From positions 30,917 through 94,916 of the forward strand of contig CALCXK010000103.1 in the NCBI GenBank assembly GCA_937905835.1: DNA of 64,000 nt, read 5' to 3'. Made by a program: the position numbers and the translations under genes. Below, piece after piece: positions 63,951-64,000 of the stretch. The DNA comes from an uncultured Ilumatobacter sp. (GTDB taxonomy: Bacteria > Actinomycetota > Acidimicrobiia > Acidimicrobiales > Ilumatobacteraceae). Below the pieces are notes generated by a model that saw nothing but the letters and a program-made list of their open reading frames with translations, did not search any database and had not been told where the DNA came from. Numbering within the stretch: position 1 is the first letter of the stretch; each line of letters opens with the position of its first letter.

Positions 63951-64000
63951 CGTCACCGGCGCAACAGCTGTCAATGAGCTCGGCACCTGGAACAGCCATC

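Overview
The window is a high-GC, gene-dense chromosomal segment carrying about 55 intact protein-coding genes and one decayed gene. I see no rRNA, tRNA, CRISPR array, phage region or insertion sequence. The gene set points to an actinobacterium, and my best guess is the class Acidimicrobiia (Ilumatobacter-like marine relatives). The supporting genes are a five-helix cytochrome-b SdhC with sdhCAB order, a DUF3097 gene, mycofactocin genes mftE and mftF, an MprA/MprB-type two-component pair, paired crcB genes, a P450 with its own one-cluster ferredoxin, and many GTG/TTG starts. This assignment is inference from gene content, not from a marker comparison.

Layout. 0-5.4 kb: a nucleotide-cyclase domain protein, a GH1-fold protein with altered catalytic residues, a Mg-chelatase-like AAA+ ATPase and a family 2 glycosidase. 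5.5-11.4 kb: energy metabolism, with sdhCAB divergent from a membrane pyrophosphatase. 11.5-16 kb: DUF3097, an unassigned lipocalin-like protein, an SCP2 protein, a drug-type MFS transporter and malate dehydrogenase. 16-22.4 kb: two tandem membrane acyltransferases with SGNH domains, a metF relic and purH. 22.5-24.2 kb: a membrane protein and an AbiEi/Vsr-fold gene bracketed by near-identical hairpins. 24.2-27 kb: sucD, sucC and a stand-alone B12-binding domain. 27-35.3 kb: flavodoxin, PcrA helicase, Uup-type ABC-F ATPase, a repeat-containing exported protein and a two-component system. 35.4-40.7 kb: two fluoride channel subunits, ferredoxin/P450, an MFS permease and an orphan-looking DNA methyltransferase with an unknown C-terminal domain. 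40.9-45.3 kb: GH3 and GH13 glycosidases. 45.5-50.5 kb: DedA, mftE-mftF, an alanine-racemase-like protein and a DUF418/DUF1624-type membrane protein. 50.5-60.2 kb: ROK kinase, 2-oxoglutarate/Fe(II) oxygenase, SDR, amidohydrolase, aminotransferase-sulfotransferase pair, acyl-CoA synthetase, dienelactone hydrolase and an APH-like kinase. 60.5-64 kb: NlpC/P60 peptidoglycan hydrolase, guaA and a small exported membrane protein.

How it fits together. TCA-cycle genes are scattered in three places (sdhCAB, mdh, sucCD). The B12-binding protein beside sucCD fits entry of propionyl-derived methylmalonyl-CoA as succinyl-CoA. Glycosidases of families 2, 3 and 13 plus a ROK kinase suggest oligosaccharide use. 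FadD, SCP2, P450/ferredoxin, SDR and APH-like genes suggest lipid or terpenoid oxidation.

Two signals run across the window. First, at least eighteen genes have a TANNNT hexamer 5-9 nt before the chosen start codon and no Shine-Dalgarno, which is the signature of leaderless transcription; a few others (hppA, the 167-aa membrane protein, the hairpin-bracketed gene, the repeat protein) have clear Shine-Dalgarno sequences instead. Second, the intergenic spaces hold several distinct families of repeated palindromes. One pair of 43-nt hairpins encloses a predicted nuclease gene and even contains its stop codon; this is the best candidate for an undescribed mobile unit.
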